From assembly GCF_009362785.1 (NCBI RefSeq), contig NZ_WHNQ01000015.1, positions 1 to 64,000 on the forward strand: 64,000 bases of DNA, given 5' to 3'. The notes beneath the pieces were generated by a model that made no database searches, was not told where the DNA came from, and saw only the letters and a list, made by a program, of their open reading frames with translations. Both the position numbers and the translations under genes were made by a program. Below, in pieces: positions 8,003-16,807 of this stretch (within the stretch, counting starts at the first letter, position 1; each line of letters opens with the position of its first letter). The stretch comes from Paraburkholderia atlantica. GTDB taxonomy: Bacteria; Pseudomonadota; Gammaproteobacteria; Burkholderiales; Burkholderiaceae.

Positions 8003-8524
8003 TCAGCTCTGAGATTGCCCGGTATCTGAATATGTCGTGACGGCGCCCCCCGTCTGCTCCGCTGAGGCGGGGGCGGTCCGGCGCGCGGGGATCGCCAGCA
8101 CCGGGCGGGTGGTGCTGCGCAGTATCTGTTCGGCCACGCTGCCGAGCGGTGCGTAGCCGGGGCCGCGTCGACCGTGTGTGCCGATCACGATGACATCGGC
8201 CTCGAGCTTCGCCGCGGCGACCTCGATGCGGTGAGCGACGTCCTCCTCGGGGCGCACCAGATCATCGATTTCCGGCGTGCCCTGCACACCGTGCCGCGCC
8301 ATGGTCCCGACGCAGTGCTTCATGAGCCGTTCGCCGTCCTGCCTGAGCGCCTCGCGCATGGCTGCCGCGTTGACGCCCGGCACTTCGGGAAGCATGACCG
8401 GCAAATCGATGACGAACAGCGGATGCAAGCGCGCGCCGGTATCAGAGGCGAACTGCAGCGCTGTCTCGAACGCCTGGGCGGCGCTCTCGCTGCCGTCCAC
8501 CGCGACCAGAATGTTGGAGAACAT
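8003..8524 (-). CDS. Universal stress protein (UspA family)
   Basis: A single-domain 173-residue USP. It starts MFSNILVAVDGSESA (beta-1 plus the ATP-contacting Asp) and ends its Rossmann-like fold with GTHGRRGPGYAPLGS, which fits the ATP-binding G-2x-G-9x-G-S/T pattern. Members bind ATP and modulate survival under starvation and anoxia in the cytoplasm. The start at 8524 has GGAGG six bases upstream. The last 25 residues are a polar tail. The intergenic region to the divergent phosphoribosyltransferase gene holds an Anr-like box. Confidence 0.93.
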   Translation of the reverse strand: MFSNILVAVDGSESAAQAFETALQFASDTGARLHPLFVIDLPVMLPEVPGVNAAAMREALRQDGERLMKHCVGTMARHGVQGTPEIDDLVRPEEDVAHRIEVAAAKLEADVIVIGTHGRRGPGYAPLGSVAEQILRSTTRPVLAIPARRTAPASAEQTGGAVTTYSDTGQSQS

Positions 8525-8587
8525 CGTCGGCCTCCGCGTCTCGCGTGTTGTCGGTATTCATGATCGGCCGCCGATGCGGATCGACTA

Positions 8588-8601
8588 CTGACCTACGTCA
8601 A
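8588..8601. promoter_or_regulatory. Anr/FNR-like box, one mismatch
   Basis: CTGAC-CTAC-GTCAA differs from TTGAC-N4-GTCAA at the first base. It lies 64 bp upstream of the usp start and 107 bp upstream of the divergent phosphoribosyltransferase start, both compatible with direct activation. Confidence 0.55.
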
Positions 8602-8707
8602 TCGAAATGCGCTTTCATGACCCTGCATCGAGGAACGCTTGATGCTGGCGATTGATGGCATAGTGACTGAGGCAACGCGCCCCGGCGTTGCGGGGGGAGA
8701 AAACGTG

Positions 8708-9385
8708 ATGGGCAACCGGTTTCGCGACCGCACCGACGCTGGCAAACAGCTGGCCCACGCACTGCGCGACTATCAGGGCCGCGGCGATCTGGTCGTGCTG
8801 GCGCTGCCGCGCGGCGGCGTTCCTGTCGCATTCGAAGTCGCGCGGGAGTTGCGTGCGAAGCTCGACGTTCTCGTCGTCAGAAAGCTCGGCGCGCCTCAAG
8901 ACGAGGAACTGGCGATGGGCGCCATCGCGACCGGGGGCGCCCTTCATCTGGAAAGGTCGGTACTTCGCGAACTGCAAATCAGTGACACCCAATTGGCCGA
9001 TGTGATCGCCCGCGAAAGGGCCGAACTCGCGCGCAGGGAACTGGCGTACCGTGGGGACAGCCCGCCGGTGGCAGTGCAGGGTAAGACCGTGATCGTGATC
9101 GACGACGGCATCGCGACAGGGGCGTCGATGCATGCTGCAATCGACGCACTCCGTGGCAGAAATCCTGCCCGGATCGTGGTGGCGGTCCCGGTGGCGCAAT
9201 CCGATGCGCCGATGGCATTCGAAGGAATCGCGGACGCGTTCGTCAGCGTGTTGCAGCCGGACTTGCTGATGGGGATCGGCGGGTTCTATGTGAATTTCGA
9301 ACAGACGACCGATGAAGAAGTCCGCGCGTGTCTCGCTGCGGCGCGCGGCTGGGAGCCCGAGCAGAGCTCGGACCCGATCGGGTGA
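8708..9385 (+). CDS. Phosphoribosyltransferase family protein
   Basis: A type I PRTase-fold protein of 225 residues. It begins FRDRTDAGKQLA and has LALPRGGVPVAFEVA and the PRPP-binding loop VIVIDDGIATGAS (about residues 125-137). Proteins of this type are found in stress and dormancy islands (a DosR-regulon member is comparable); the base or acceptor is unknown. I chose the ATG at 8708, which has GGGGGAG about 8 bases upstream. The open frame extends to a TTG at 8639, but the extra residues do not look like the family. The CBS gene follows 55 bp downstream. Confidence 0.88.
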   Translation: MGNRFRDRTDAGKQLAHALRDYQGRGDLVVLALPRGGVPVAFEVARELRAKLDVLVVRKLGAPQDEELAMGAIATGGALHLERSVLRELQISDTQLADVIARERAELARRELAYRGDSPPVAVQGKTVIVIDDGIATGASMHAAIDALRGRNPARIVVAVPVAQSDAPMAFEGIADAFVSVLQPDLLMGIGGFYVNFEQTTDEEVRACLAAARGWEPEQSSDPIG

Positions 9386-9440
9386 AGGCGCGGCGAACGG
9401 ATACACGGCGGCAGGTCGTGTCGAACGTGGGGCATGTATC

Positions 9441-9890
9441 GTGAATACGGGAACCATTTGTACGCGGGACGTCACCGTCTGCGGACGGCAAGCGACGATT
9501 CTCGAGGCCGCGCAACTGATGCGCGAACAGCATGTCGGCGACATCGTGGTGGTTGAGACGATCGGCGGGCGTAGCGTGCCCGTCGGGATGTTGACCGATC
9601 GCGACATCGTGTTGGCGATCGTGGCCAAACAGGCCAACTCCGAGAAGATCTTCGTGAACGACGTGATGTCATCGCCGCCGGCGCTCGTCGACGCGGGCGA
9701 TGATCTCTGGCTTGCCGCCTCGCGAATGCGTCTGAACGGCGTGCGGCGCCTGCCGGTCGTCGACGCCGCTGGCGCGCTGACCGGCATCGTGTCGCTCGAC
9801 GATCTGCTCGAGGCGGTGGCTGGGCTTCTGTCGGAGCTGGCGCTGGTGACGGATCGCCAGCCCCACATCGAGCAGAAGACCCGTGCTTGA
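9441..9890 (+). CDS. Two-CBS-domain protein
   Basis: A 149-residue protein made only of a CBS pair: TRDVTVCGRQATILEAAQLM...GMLTDRDIVLAIV, then NDVMSSPPALV...RRLPVVDAAGALTGIVSLDDLL. Such stand-alone CBS pairs bind AMP/ATP and are analogues of mycobacterial Hrp1. The start is taken as GTG 9441, the first sensible start before the domain; the frame runs open to 9312 but overlaps the PRTase gene. It is probably co-transcribed with the PRTase. Confidence 0.85.
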   Translation: MNTGTICTRDVTVCGRQATILEAAQLMREQHVGDIVVVETIGGRSVPVGMLTDRDIVLAIVAKQANSEKIFVNDVMSSPPALVDAGDDLWLAASRMRLNGVRRLPVVDAAGALTGIVSLDDLLEAVAGLLSELALVTDRQPHIEQKTRA

Positions 9891-9909
9891 CGCAAACGCG
9901 GCGCATGCA

Positions 9910-9923
9910 TTGACCCGGATCAA
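9910..9923. promoter_or_regulatory. Perfect Anr/FNR box
   Basis: TTGAC-CCGG-ATCAA is an exact Anr match, centred about 125 bp before the ATG of the next gene. A class II start near 9958 would follow a -10-like TAGGCT/TTGTAT region and leave a leader of about 84 bases. Spacing to the gene matches the 5454 box. Confidence 0.75.
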
Positions 9924-10041
9924 TATCCGCGCCGCCAGGCGCCGTAGGCTTGTATGTGGAACGCCGGTCAGACAGCGGCCCGCAACGCGACGCAATCGAC
10001 CGGATGCAATTCGACTGTCTTGATCGAAGGCACCGCGAATC

Positions 10042-10611
10042 ATGGAAGACGCTCTCGAAAGGCGCGCGCTGCTGCTTCATCTGGGGCGCGTGATGCAATT
10101 GATCGTTCGACTCGACGATATGGCGCCGAGCGCGGCAACGATTGGCGAGCTGATCGCACGACACCCGATTCTCGATGACGAGCCGCTGCTCGCGCAGCTG
10201 CGCCCGGATATGCCCGTGGCCGTGTTCAGAACCCGTGCGCTTCACGCATTCTGCCGGTGGCCGCAATGGTTGCTGGACAACCGTCTCGACAGGGACGCGC
10301 TGGCTGCATCCGTGCGCGCGTCTCTGTTCAGTGACAATCCGCGAGGCTGGCGTGCCTACGTGGACGGCTTGCGCCGCGACGTCGCGTGGTTCGATGCGAA
10401 GGCGGCTAGCCGGCGCTCGTCGCGTCGCGTTGCGGACGTGGCACCGTCGGTTCCGGACGACGGCCCGCCAGCGCTCGACGCGCCGGCCGGCCGAGGCGTC
10501 GCGACGGACGTCGAACGCGGCTTCGGCGCCGCAGGTGATTCCATCGAAAGCGTGGAAGGGGCGAGACGGCTAGATGAGGGCCGCGCCGACGAGCAACGTG
10601 CCGCGCAATGA
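10042..10611 (+). CDS. Hypothetical protein with Anr-boxed promoter
   Basis: A 189-residue protein I do not recognise. The first 120 residues look globular and helical (LLLHLGRVMQLIVRLDD, HAFCRWPQWLLDN, GWRAYVDGLRRDVAWF). The last 70 are Ala/Asp/Arg-rich and probably disordered. There is no signal peptide or membrane segment. The perfect Anr box at 9910 and the position at the end of the stress island suggest an oxygen-responsive role. Third codon positions are GC-rich, supporting a real gene. Confidence 0.65.
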   Translation: MEDALERRALLLHLGRVMQLIVRLDDMAPSAATIGELIARHPILDDEPLLAQLRPDMPVAVFRTRALHAFCRWPQWLLDNRLDRDALAASVRASLFSDNPRGWRAYVDGLRRDVAWFDAKAASRRSSRRVADVAPSVPDDGPPALDAPAGRGVATDVERGFGAAGDSIESVEGARRLDEGRADEQRAAQ

Positions 10612-10660
10612 AATGAGCAATCAGGCGTCGTTGACTGTCGGGAGATGACTCGTCGATGGC

Positions 10661-12418
10661 TCATGTTCCGAGCGACACGTACAAAAGCACGATCGGTGCC
10701 TTCGAACCATTCGGCGTTGCCGAGCGCAACGGTGCGCCATAGGTGCAGCGAAAATCCACGAATCTCGACCATTGAAAGCGCACGCCCGCGCCGATGCCCG
10801 CGAGCAGACCGGGGTTGTTCTCCGCTGGCTGGTCGATGGTGCTCCAGACGCGGCCGGCATCGAAAAACACGAAGGGTTGCACGACAGCGTTGCTCGCGCC
10901 GAGAGCGATCGCAGGCGTGCGCACCTCGGTCTGGATGTTCCAGCCGCGGTCGCCGAGCGTCACGTATGGGTCATAACCTCGCACACTGAACTCCCCGCCG
11001 AGCCCCATCTCCTCGCTTGGCAATAACGTGTTCGGCGTCCACTGAAACGTTCCGTTCGTGATCAGTGTGAAACCCGCGCCCAGCGCGGTGGCGCGGGACG
11101 CAGTCAACTGCATATAGATGTAACGGGCCGTCGCGCCCTGCCGCGCGGCGTTGAATGCCGCGTCCTGGTTGCTGCCATCCCATCCACCCGGACTGGCGAC
11201 GAGTGTCGCCGCCGCGTGCGCCGTGCCCGCCTCGGTCGGTTTGCTGATGTCGTAAGCCAACACGAACTGATGGATGTGCGTATTCGAGTTGAAAACCTGG
11301 GAGCCGCCGAATTCCAGATCGTTGTTGCTCCGCTTGAAGTCGTATCCGATCTGGACCAGCTGCGCCATGTCCGTGATGGTCGGCAGACGCAAGTCATAAC
11401 GGAAGCTAAGCTGCGCGGAAATGCCCGTCTGTCCGTACGTGTCGGGCAACCGTGGCGTGCTCTGCGCGTAGACGCCGAACAACTCGATACTGTCGAGCCA
11501 GGGCAGCGGCGCCGTGTAGTTCAGCGCGTGCGCGGTGAAGCGGGCGCGGTTCGGGCGGCCTTCGATATCCGGATTGCCGCTGAAAAAATCGTTGCTTGCC
11601 GTGAATTGATAGGCGATCTGCTGATCGAGCCCAAACAGGTTGCCGTAGCCGATGCCCGCAAAGAACCGGTCACGGCCGAGGTCCGGCACGCCTGCATTGT
11701 CGTAGCCCGCGCTGACCCGAAGCGGCAGACGGTCTTCGGTTTGCAGCACGACGTCGGTCGTGTCCGCTGCTTCACCGGGTGCAAAGACAGCATCGACCCG
11801 TCGATAAGGATTCGCGTTGAGCACGGCAAGTCCCTTTGAGACCGTCGATTGCGGGATCGGTGCGCCGGGCTCGAGCGGCATTTCACGTTCGAGAAGCCTG
11901 CTCGGAAAGTAGGTGTTGCCGCTTGCATGAACCCGCCCGAGCTTGAACTCGGCAATGGCGATGCGCACGACCCCCGAGCTGACGTCCTGTTCCGGCACGT
12001 AGACGTCGACTAGCGGCTTTCCCGCTGCCCGATAACGCGCGACCACGGCGCGGCGAATCTCGGCGAGGCGGCCGAAGCTCAGCGGCTTGTCGAGGTCCGT
12101 GCCGAAGCTCTGCAGGAACGCGGCGTCGAGTACGGGCAGTCCTTGCGCGACGATGCGTTGTTGCTGCGTCACCGATGCCGCCGCGGACGCGCCGGCCGGT
12201 TCGAAGATCAGCCCGGCAAGCCGCTCGACTGCGATCCGTGCGGACTCGGCCTGGGTTTCCGGGGAGGCGGGCGGCGGCGCGCTTCGCGGCGCCTGCGGGG
12301 TGGGTTGAGGCGCGAGATCGCGCCATGCCTGTGCCGCTACGGGTGAGGTCTGCATGAGGCCCGCAACGCACGACGCGATCATCAGGACAGCAGCGCAGTC
12401 GGCGGATCGCGGTTTCAT
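10661..12418 (-). CDS. Two-partner secretion outer-membrane transporter (ShlB/FhaC/HecB family), orphan
   Basis: Outer-membrane TpsB beta-barrel that exports a TpsA exoprotein. From the ATG at 12418 it is 585 residues with a signal peptide ending about AQA, a Pro-rich linker, POTRA-like repeats (VYVPEQDVSSGVVRIAI; NTYFPSRLLEREMPLEPG) and a barrel with the loop L6 motif VRGYDP near the C-terminus. It ends with an aromatic-poor strand LYVSLGT. The open frame reaches 12502, but MKPRSADCAAVLMIASC is the natural signal sequence start; no strong ribosome binding site is seen. No TpsA gene is in the window. Confidence 0.85.
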   Translation of the reverse strand: MKPRSADCAAVLMIASCVAGLMQTSPVAAQAWRDLAPQPTPQAPRSAPPPASPETQAESARIAVERLAGLIFEPAGASAAASVTQQQRIVAQGLPVLDAAFLQSFGTDLDKPLSFGRLAEIRRAVVARYRAAGKPLVDVYVPEQDVSSGVVRIAIAEFKLGRVHASGNTYFPSRLLEREMPLEPGAPIPQSTVSKGLAVLNANPYRRVDAVFAPGEAADTTDVVLQTEDRLPLRVSAGYDNAGVPDLGRDRFFAGIGYGNLFGLDQQIAYQFTASNDFFSGNPDIEGRPNRARFTAHALNYTAPLPWLDSIELFGVYAQSTPRLPDTYGQTGISAQLSFRYDLRLPTITDMAQLVQIGYDFKRSNNDLEFGGSQVFNSNTHIHQFVLAYDISKPTEAGTAHAAATLVASPGGWDGSNQDAAFNAARQGATARYIYMQLTASRATALGAGFTLITNGTFQWTPNTLLPSEEMGLGGEFSVRGYDPYVTLGDRGWNIQTEVRTPAIALGASNAVVQPFVFFDAGRVWSTIDQPAENNPGLLAGIGAGVRFQWSRFVDFRCTYGAPLRSATPNGSKAPIVLLYVSLGT

Positions 12419-12831
12419 CGATCGTTTGATTGCAAAGCGCTGCGGCTGGAGGCAGCAGGCCGCGGCGACGCTGCGCGCGCGTTGCGCTGCAAGCGATGCC
12501 ATCGCGCATGCAAGACGAGCCTTCCGTGGTTCATCGCGATACCTGTTGACGGGTGTAGTGCATCGAGTGCGGAGCCGCGCGTCGAAATCATTCTAGTCGA
12601 AGCACCTCGCGCGAATCTCCAAAAGAAGCTCGAACCCTCTGCACACCTCTCGAACGACTCGCAGTTCGGATGGTCGTCGTAGGCACCCGCCACCGCGTGC
12701 CTGCCGCGTTCGACGTATGGAGGAAACACTTACCTAGGGTATCCACCATATGTACCGCCGCTAATCCGTCCGCGTCTCGAGGCGGCCTGATCACGCGAGC
12801 GTAGTGGCCGCGCGGGGGCTCTCACGACGCG
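12419..12831. other. Intergenic region, about 410 bp
   Basis: Promoter side of the TpsB gene and downstream side of the GGDEF/EAL gene. I see no convincing gene, repeat or clear promoter. Confidence 0.4.
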
Positions 12832-15648
12832 CTATTTTTGCAACTCGTGTAACTCGCCGATCAGGCTCGCCGCGTAGCCCGGAATATTCGCCGCTTGCTG
12901 TGGCGCGGCGAAGTAGTATCCCTGAACGATCTCGCAGCCGGCCTCGGCAAGAAAAGCCAATTGCTCCGCTCGTTCGACGCCTTCCGCGACGACTTCGAAA
13001 CGCAGGTTGCGGGCAAGTGCGATGATCGCACCGATAATCGTCTCATCCGCACGACTGCTGCCAATGCCGCGGATGAACGACATGTCGATCTTCAGACGGT
13101 CAGCGTGAAAGCTGCGCAGATAAGCCAGGCTCGAGTAACCGGCGCCGAAGTCGTCGATCGCTATGGATACGCCGATGTCGTGCAGGGCGCGCAGCGTGGG
13201 CAGAGCGCCCGGGGCGACCAGGCCTCCTTCGGTAATCTCCAGTTCCAGCCGGTCCGCGGCCAATTGCGACGCGGCAAGAGCACGCCGCACGACGGCGCCG
13301 AAATCACTCGAAGTAAGCTGGCTCGGCGACACGTTGACCGACATGCGCAACTCCGGCAGCACTTCTTCCCAGCGCTTTGCCTGTGCACAGGCAGTTTGCA
13401 GCACCCATTCTCCGATTGACGAAATCAAACCAATGTCTTCGGCCAAGGGTATGAACGTCGTTGGGCTGACCGTGCCGAAGTCCGCGTCGTGCCAGCGGAT
13501 CAGCGCCTCGACCCCGGTCAGCCGGTAACTGCGTATCTCCACTTGCGGCTGGTACACCAGCTCGAAGCCGTTGTGCTCGACGGCGTTGCGCAGCTTGTGC
13601 GATAGCGCGATGCGCTGAGCCGCTTCATGTGCGAGCGAAGGTGCAAATCGCTCGACGCCGTTACGCCCGCCTGCCTTGACTCGATACATCGCGAGGTCGG
13701 CGTGTTTCAGCAGCGTTTCGCAGTCTGTGCCGTCCTGCGGATAGCAGCTGACCCCAACGCTCATCCGGACCCGCAGTTGCATGTCGTCGATTTGCACCGG
13801 CTCGTCCAGCGTTTGCGTCACGCGCGCCAACAGCGCGGAGAGTTCGGCATCGCCGGTTGAGCCCTTCAACATCGTCACGAACTCGTCGCCGCCATAGCGG
13901 GTGACCACGCCATCCGATCCGACCGATGCCGACAGGCGTCGCGCAACTTCCTGCAACAGGCGATCGCCGGCGCCGTGGCCCAGGCTGTCGTTGATGTCTT
14001 TGAAATGATCGAGGTCGATGAACAGCAGCGCGAACTCGTGACCCTCGAGGATCGCCGCGTCGATCAGCTCACGCAGCGTCACGCGATTCGGCAAGTCCGT
14101 CAGCGCATCGCGGCGCGCCTGCCTGACCAGCAGATCGCGCGATTCGATGAGCTCTGTCAGGTCGCTCACCACGCTGATGTGATGGGTAACCTTTTCCGAC
14201 TCGTCGCGTACTTGCGCGACGTATAGCTGATACCAGAACTCTGTTCCGTTCGCGCGGCGGCTCTTCGTCAGCGTGGTGGCCTCGCGTTTCCCGGCAATCG
14301 CCGTACCGATCTGTTGCCACAGTCCGGGTGTTTCCGGCCGAACTGAGTGATCGCCGCCTGCGTTCTGCGGGCGCTCATAGCCGGTTATTTTCTCGAATGC
14401 CGGGTTCGCGTATTCGACCACGTCGCCGCTTGGACCGGGTCGCGTGATAAGCACGCCGTTGCCGATTGCGTCCAGTGCACGGCTTCGCAGCAACAACGCG
14501 AGCTCGGCGTTCTTTCGCTCCGTGACGTCGACGGCCGTGATGAAGCACGCTCGATGATGGCCATAGGTGAGGAAGTGGTACGACAGTTCGACGTAGACGG
14601 GCGTGCCGTCGCTGTGTCGATGCCTGCATACACCGGCCGAGCCGCTGGTGGTAGCCGCGGCCAGCAGTTCGTGCAGATCGCGCAGAAACGACGGCAAGTC
14701 GGCTTGCGCATACAGAGCGGCCATGTCGAGCGAACATAGCTGATGGCGCGTGCGCCCGTATTGCGAGGCGGCGGCGCGGTTCGCAGCGAGAATCGATAGC
14801 GTCTCGACGTCGAAAATCAACATCGGCAGTGGATGATGATCAAAGTACTGACGGAACCGGCGCTCGCTTTCTGAGGCGATGACGCGCGCGCTTTGCCGCG
14901 CGATACGGGCGCGATAGTGAGCAATCAATGCATAGCAAAAGAGAAAACATGCCGCCAGCGCCGTGGTTGCAAGCACGGTCCGTTCTATCACCAGGTGGCG
15001 CGTCGCGCTGTCGGATGCAGCCCTCAGGGAAGCGGTCTGCGCGTCGCGGAGGGTCACCAGCTGGGTCACGATGTTCGCCAGCATGCGGTTTGCTGCGAGC
15101 AGCTCAGGGCTGTCGACCGAGGCGCGGCCGTCCGCCACGCGCGCACGTACCGCGATGTCGGCCAGAAGCCACGCCCAGCCGGCCGTCTCGCCGCGCAGGC
15201 GGCGCACCACCAGTTGGCTTCGCGGGTCGCTTGCGTAACTTTGTTCCAGCCGGTCGAAGCAGGCGGCGGCCGACACCACACGCTGCACCGGCCACGCGAA
15301 AGATGCCACCCGTGCACTGTCGAGCCCCACCAGGAAGTCGGCGTTCGCCTGGATGTGCACTGCTTGCAGCGTCTCGATGTCGTCGCGGGCACGCAGGGCG
15401 TGAATGCGCTCCGCAACGGACCGCTCGTGCCATATCAGCGTATAACCAATGCCGACAGCGAAAATGACGAGGCCAGTCAACACCAGGGCGACGGTGATGA
15501 TCAGTTGCCGGTCGACGCCATGTCGCCGCCTCCACCGGCCAATCACGCCAGCGATGCCTAAGCTTGGAATGTATTGCATCGATTCAGAATCAGCGCGCGT
15601 GAGTGCAGAACATTGATACTCGACGGCGGCATGGCTGTGCGTCAGCAT
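12832..15648 (-). CDS. Membrane PAS-PAS-GGDEF-EAL cyclic-di-GMP protein
   Basis: A 938-residue inner-membrane protein for making and/or degrading c-di-GMP. Order: a membrane segment (about 50-70), a periplasmic sensor region (about 75-215), a second membrane segment (TTALAACFLFCYALIAHY), two PAS domains (about 255-375 and 385-500), GGDEF with intact RYGGDEF and FKDINDSLGH, then EAL with EALIRW, DDFGAGYSS, KIDMSF and AEGVE, all consistent with activity. The RxxD inhibitory-site position upstream of GGDEF reads VGSD, so product inhibition may be lost. The ATG at 15579 (MQYIPSLG) is an alternative start. It stands alone. Confidence 0.9.
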   Translation of the reverse strand: MLTHSHAAVEYQCSALTRADSESMQYIPSLGIAGVIGRWRRRHGVDRQLIITVALVLTGLVIFAVGIGYTLIWHERSVAERIHALRARDDIETLQAVHIQANADFLVGLDSARVASFAWPVQRVVSAAACFDRLEQSYASDPRSQLVVRRLRGETAGWAWLLADIAVRARVADGRASVDSPELLAANRMLANIVTQLVTLRDAQTASLRAASDSATRHLVIERTVLATTALAACFLFCYALIAHYRARIARQSARVIASESERRFRQYFDHHPLPMLIFDVETLSILAANRAAASQYGRTRHQLCSLDMAALYAQADLPSFLRDLHELLAAATTSGSAGVCRHRHSDGTPVYVELSYHFLTYGHHRACFITAVDVTERKNAELALLLRSRALDAIGNGVLITRPGPSGDVVEYANPAFEKITGYERPQNAGGDHSVRPETPGLWQQIGTAIAGKREATTLTKSRRANGTEFWYQLYVAQVRDESEKVTHHISVVSDLTELIESRDLLVRQARRDALTDLPNRVTLRELIDAAILEGHEFALLFIDLDHFKDINDSLGHGAGDRLLQEVARRLSASVGSDGVVTRYGGDEFVTMLKGSTGDAELSALLARVTQTLDEPVQIDDMQLRVRMSVGVSCYPQDGTDCETLLKHADLAMYRVKAGGRNGVERFAPSLAHEAAQRIALSHKLRNAVEHNGFELVYQPQVEIRSYRLTGVEALIRWHDADFGTVSPTTFIPLAEDIGLISSIGEWVLQTACAQAKRWEEVLPELRMSVNVSPSQLTSSDFGAVVRRALAASQLAADRLELEITEGGLVAPGALPTLRALHDIGVSIAIDDFGAGYSSLAYLRSFHADRLKIDMSFIRGIGSSRADETIIGAIIALARNLRFEVVAEGVERAEQLAFLAEAGCEIVQGYYFAAPQQAANIPGYAASLIGELHELQK

Positions 15649-16132
15649 CTTTTACCGGTTATTGCGCGCGGTAACCGGGTTATTGTCTCCTCAGTGAAGG
15701 TATCGGCAGCAAGAAGAAGAACTTGAGAATCAACCTGCTTCGCCCGTAGTCTGGACGACCGACGGTTCGACGGAGAACGTTCAACAATCACCTGAAAAAG
15801 AGCGCTCAGAGTTTGAGCGTAGAATCCATTCACGAATCCAACACGCCAGCGTTCGGTCCGCGCTAGTGCCTGGCGTTCGGGCATCATCGCCTGCAAATGC
15901 CTTCGACATGTCCGTCTCCCCGACGGCCAGTTCCGCATTCGGTCATGCGCAGCGCGCACGAACCCCTGCCCACTGCGGTAACTGTGCGACAGCATCGCAC
16001 TTCGCGCTCGGCATGACCGGCGTCGCATTTACATCGGCGTAGTGGGGCAAGCGAATACCGCGTTGGGTGGATGCTTGCCTGCGCGAAGCGCCTTCTCCGG
16101 ACTCCAGAACGAGCGCGCACGCCGATTTATTC
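15649..16132. other. Intergenic region, about 480 bp
   Basis: AT-richer than its surroundings. No convincing gene or RNA is seen; frames here are short and not protein-like. The rest of the spacer holds the hairpin at 16133-16160. Confidence 0.4.
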
Positions 16133-16160
16133 CCGCCATGCGCGTGAGCGCGCATGGCGG
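16133..16160. terminator. Perfect 12-bp hairpin
   Basis: CCGCCATGCGCG and CGCGCATGGCGG pair perfectly around TGAG, 53 bp beyond the stop of the leftward b561 gene. There is no T-tract on either strand, so it is either a terminator of unusual type or a REP-like element. Confidence 0.4.
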
Positions 16161-16213
16161 AGATCGAAAGAGACCTTGTTGAGTTGCGGTGGCTTTGCTT
16201 ATACGGGGTCGCG

Positions 16214-16744
16214 CTAGATCTTCATGCGCTGCAGAACCCGGTCGCCGGAGACGAACTGATGAAACATTGCCGCAGCGATATGCAGGCAGATGACACCGAA
16301 CAGCACCCACGCGAGAACGCCGTGAACATCGCCCATCGCATGCCCGAATGACGAGCCCGGTGCCGACAGTGCGGGTAAGGAAACAAGTCCGCCGAGACGG
16401 ACCGTCCACGTACGCGACGACGCGTTGATCCAGCCGAGCAGCGGTACCAGCACGAGCAGCACGTACAGCGCCAGGTGCGTGATTTTGGAAGCGATGCGAA
16501 ACAGCGGCGGCAAATTGTCGGGCGGCGACGGGTGAGTCACGCGCCACAGCACCCGCAACACCATCACCGCGAGCAGTGCGGTGCCGACGCCAAGGTGCCA
16601 GGCGATTGCGCCGTCCGGCACGGTATCGCGGTGCACGTCCGGCATCGTCCAGCCGATCACGAACTGTGCGGCAACCAGCCCGACGACGAGCCAATGGAGC
16701 AAACGTGCGACGAGGTCATAGCGGTGTTCAGTCGAGACTTGCAT
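16214..16744 (-). CDS. Cytochrome b561 family protein
   Basis: A 176-residue inner-membrane di-haem-type cytochrome b with four helices. It begins VSTEHRYDLVARLLHWL (haem histidine in LLHW) and has WHLGVGTALLAVMVLRVLWR, SKITHLALYVLLVLVPLLGW and GDVHGVLAWVLFGVICLHIAAAMFH, which supply the other haem-ligand histidines. Members shuttle electrons between quinol and periplasmic acceptors or remove superoxide. The ATG at 16744 is chosen; the longer frame to 16795 adds an unlikely tail. Its place at the end of the sulfur cluster suggests, but does not prove, a link. Confidence 0.87.
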   Translation of the reverse strand: MQVSTEHRYDLVARLLHWLVVGLVAAQFVIGWTMPDVHRDTVPDGAIAWHLGVGTALLAVMVLRVLWRVTHPSPPDNLPPLFRIASKITHLALYVLLVLVPLLGWINASSRTWTVRLGGLVSLPALSAPGSSFGHAMGDVHGVLAWVLFGVICLHIAAAMFHQFVSGDRVLQRMKI

Positions 16745-16807
16745 AGGGGCGCCTGTGAGTGGGTTTCGGGTGAAACGGATGGTACATGGCCGCACCTTAA
16801 GGTCAGG

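Noticed and set aside
7611..8012. Rightward open frame of 133 codons opposite the small helical protein
   Set aside because: Less protein-like and without a ribosome binding site; the minus-strand frame has better third-position GC.
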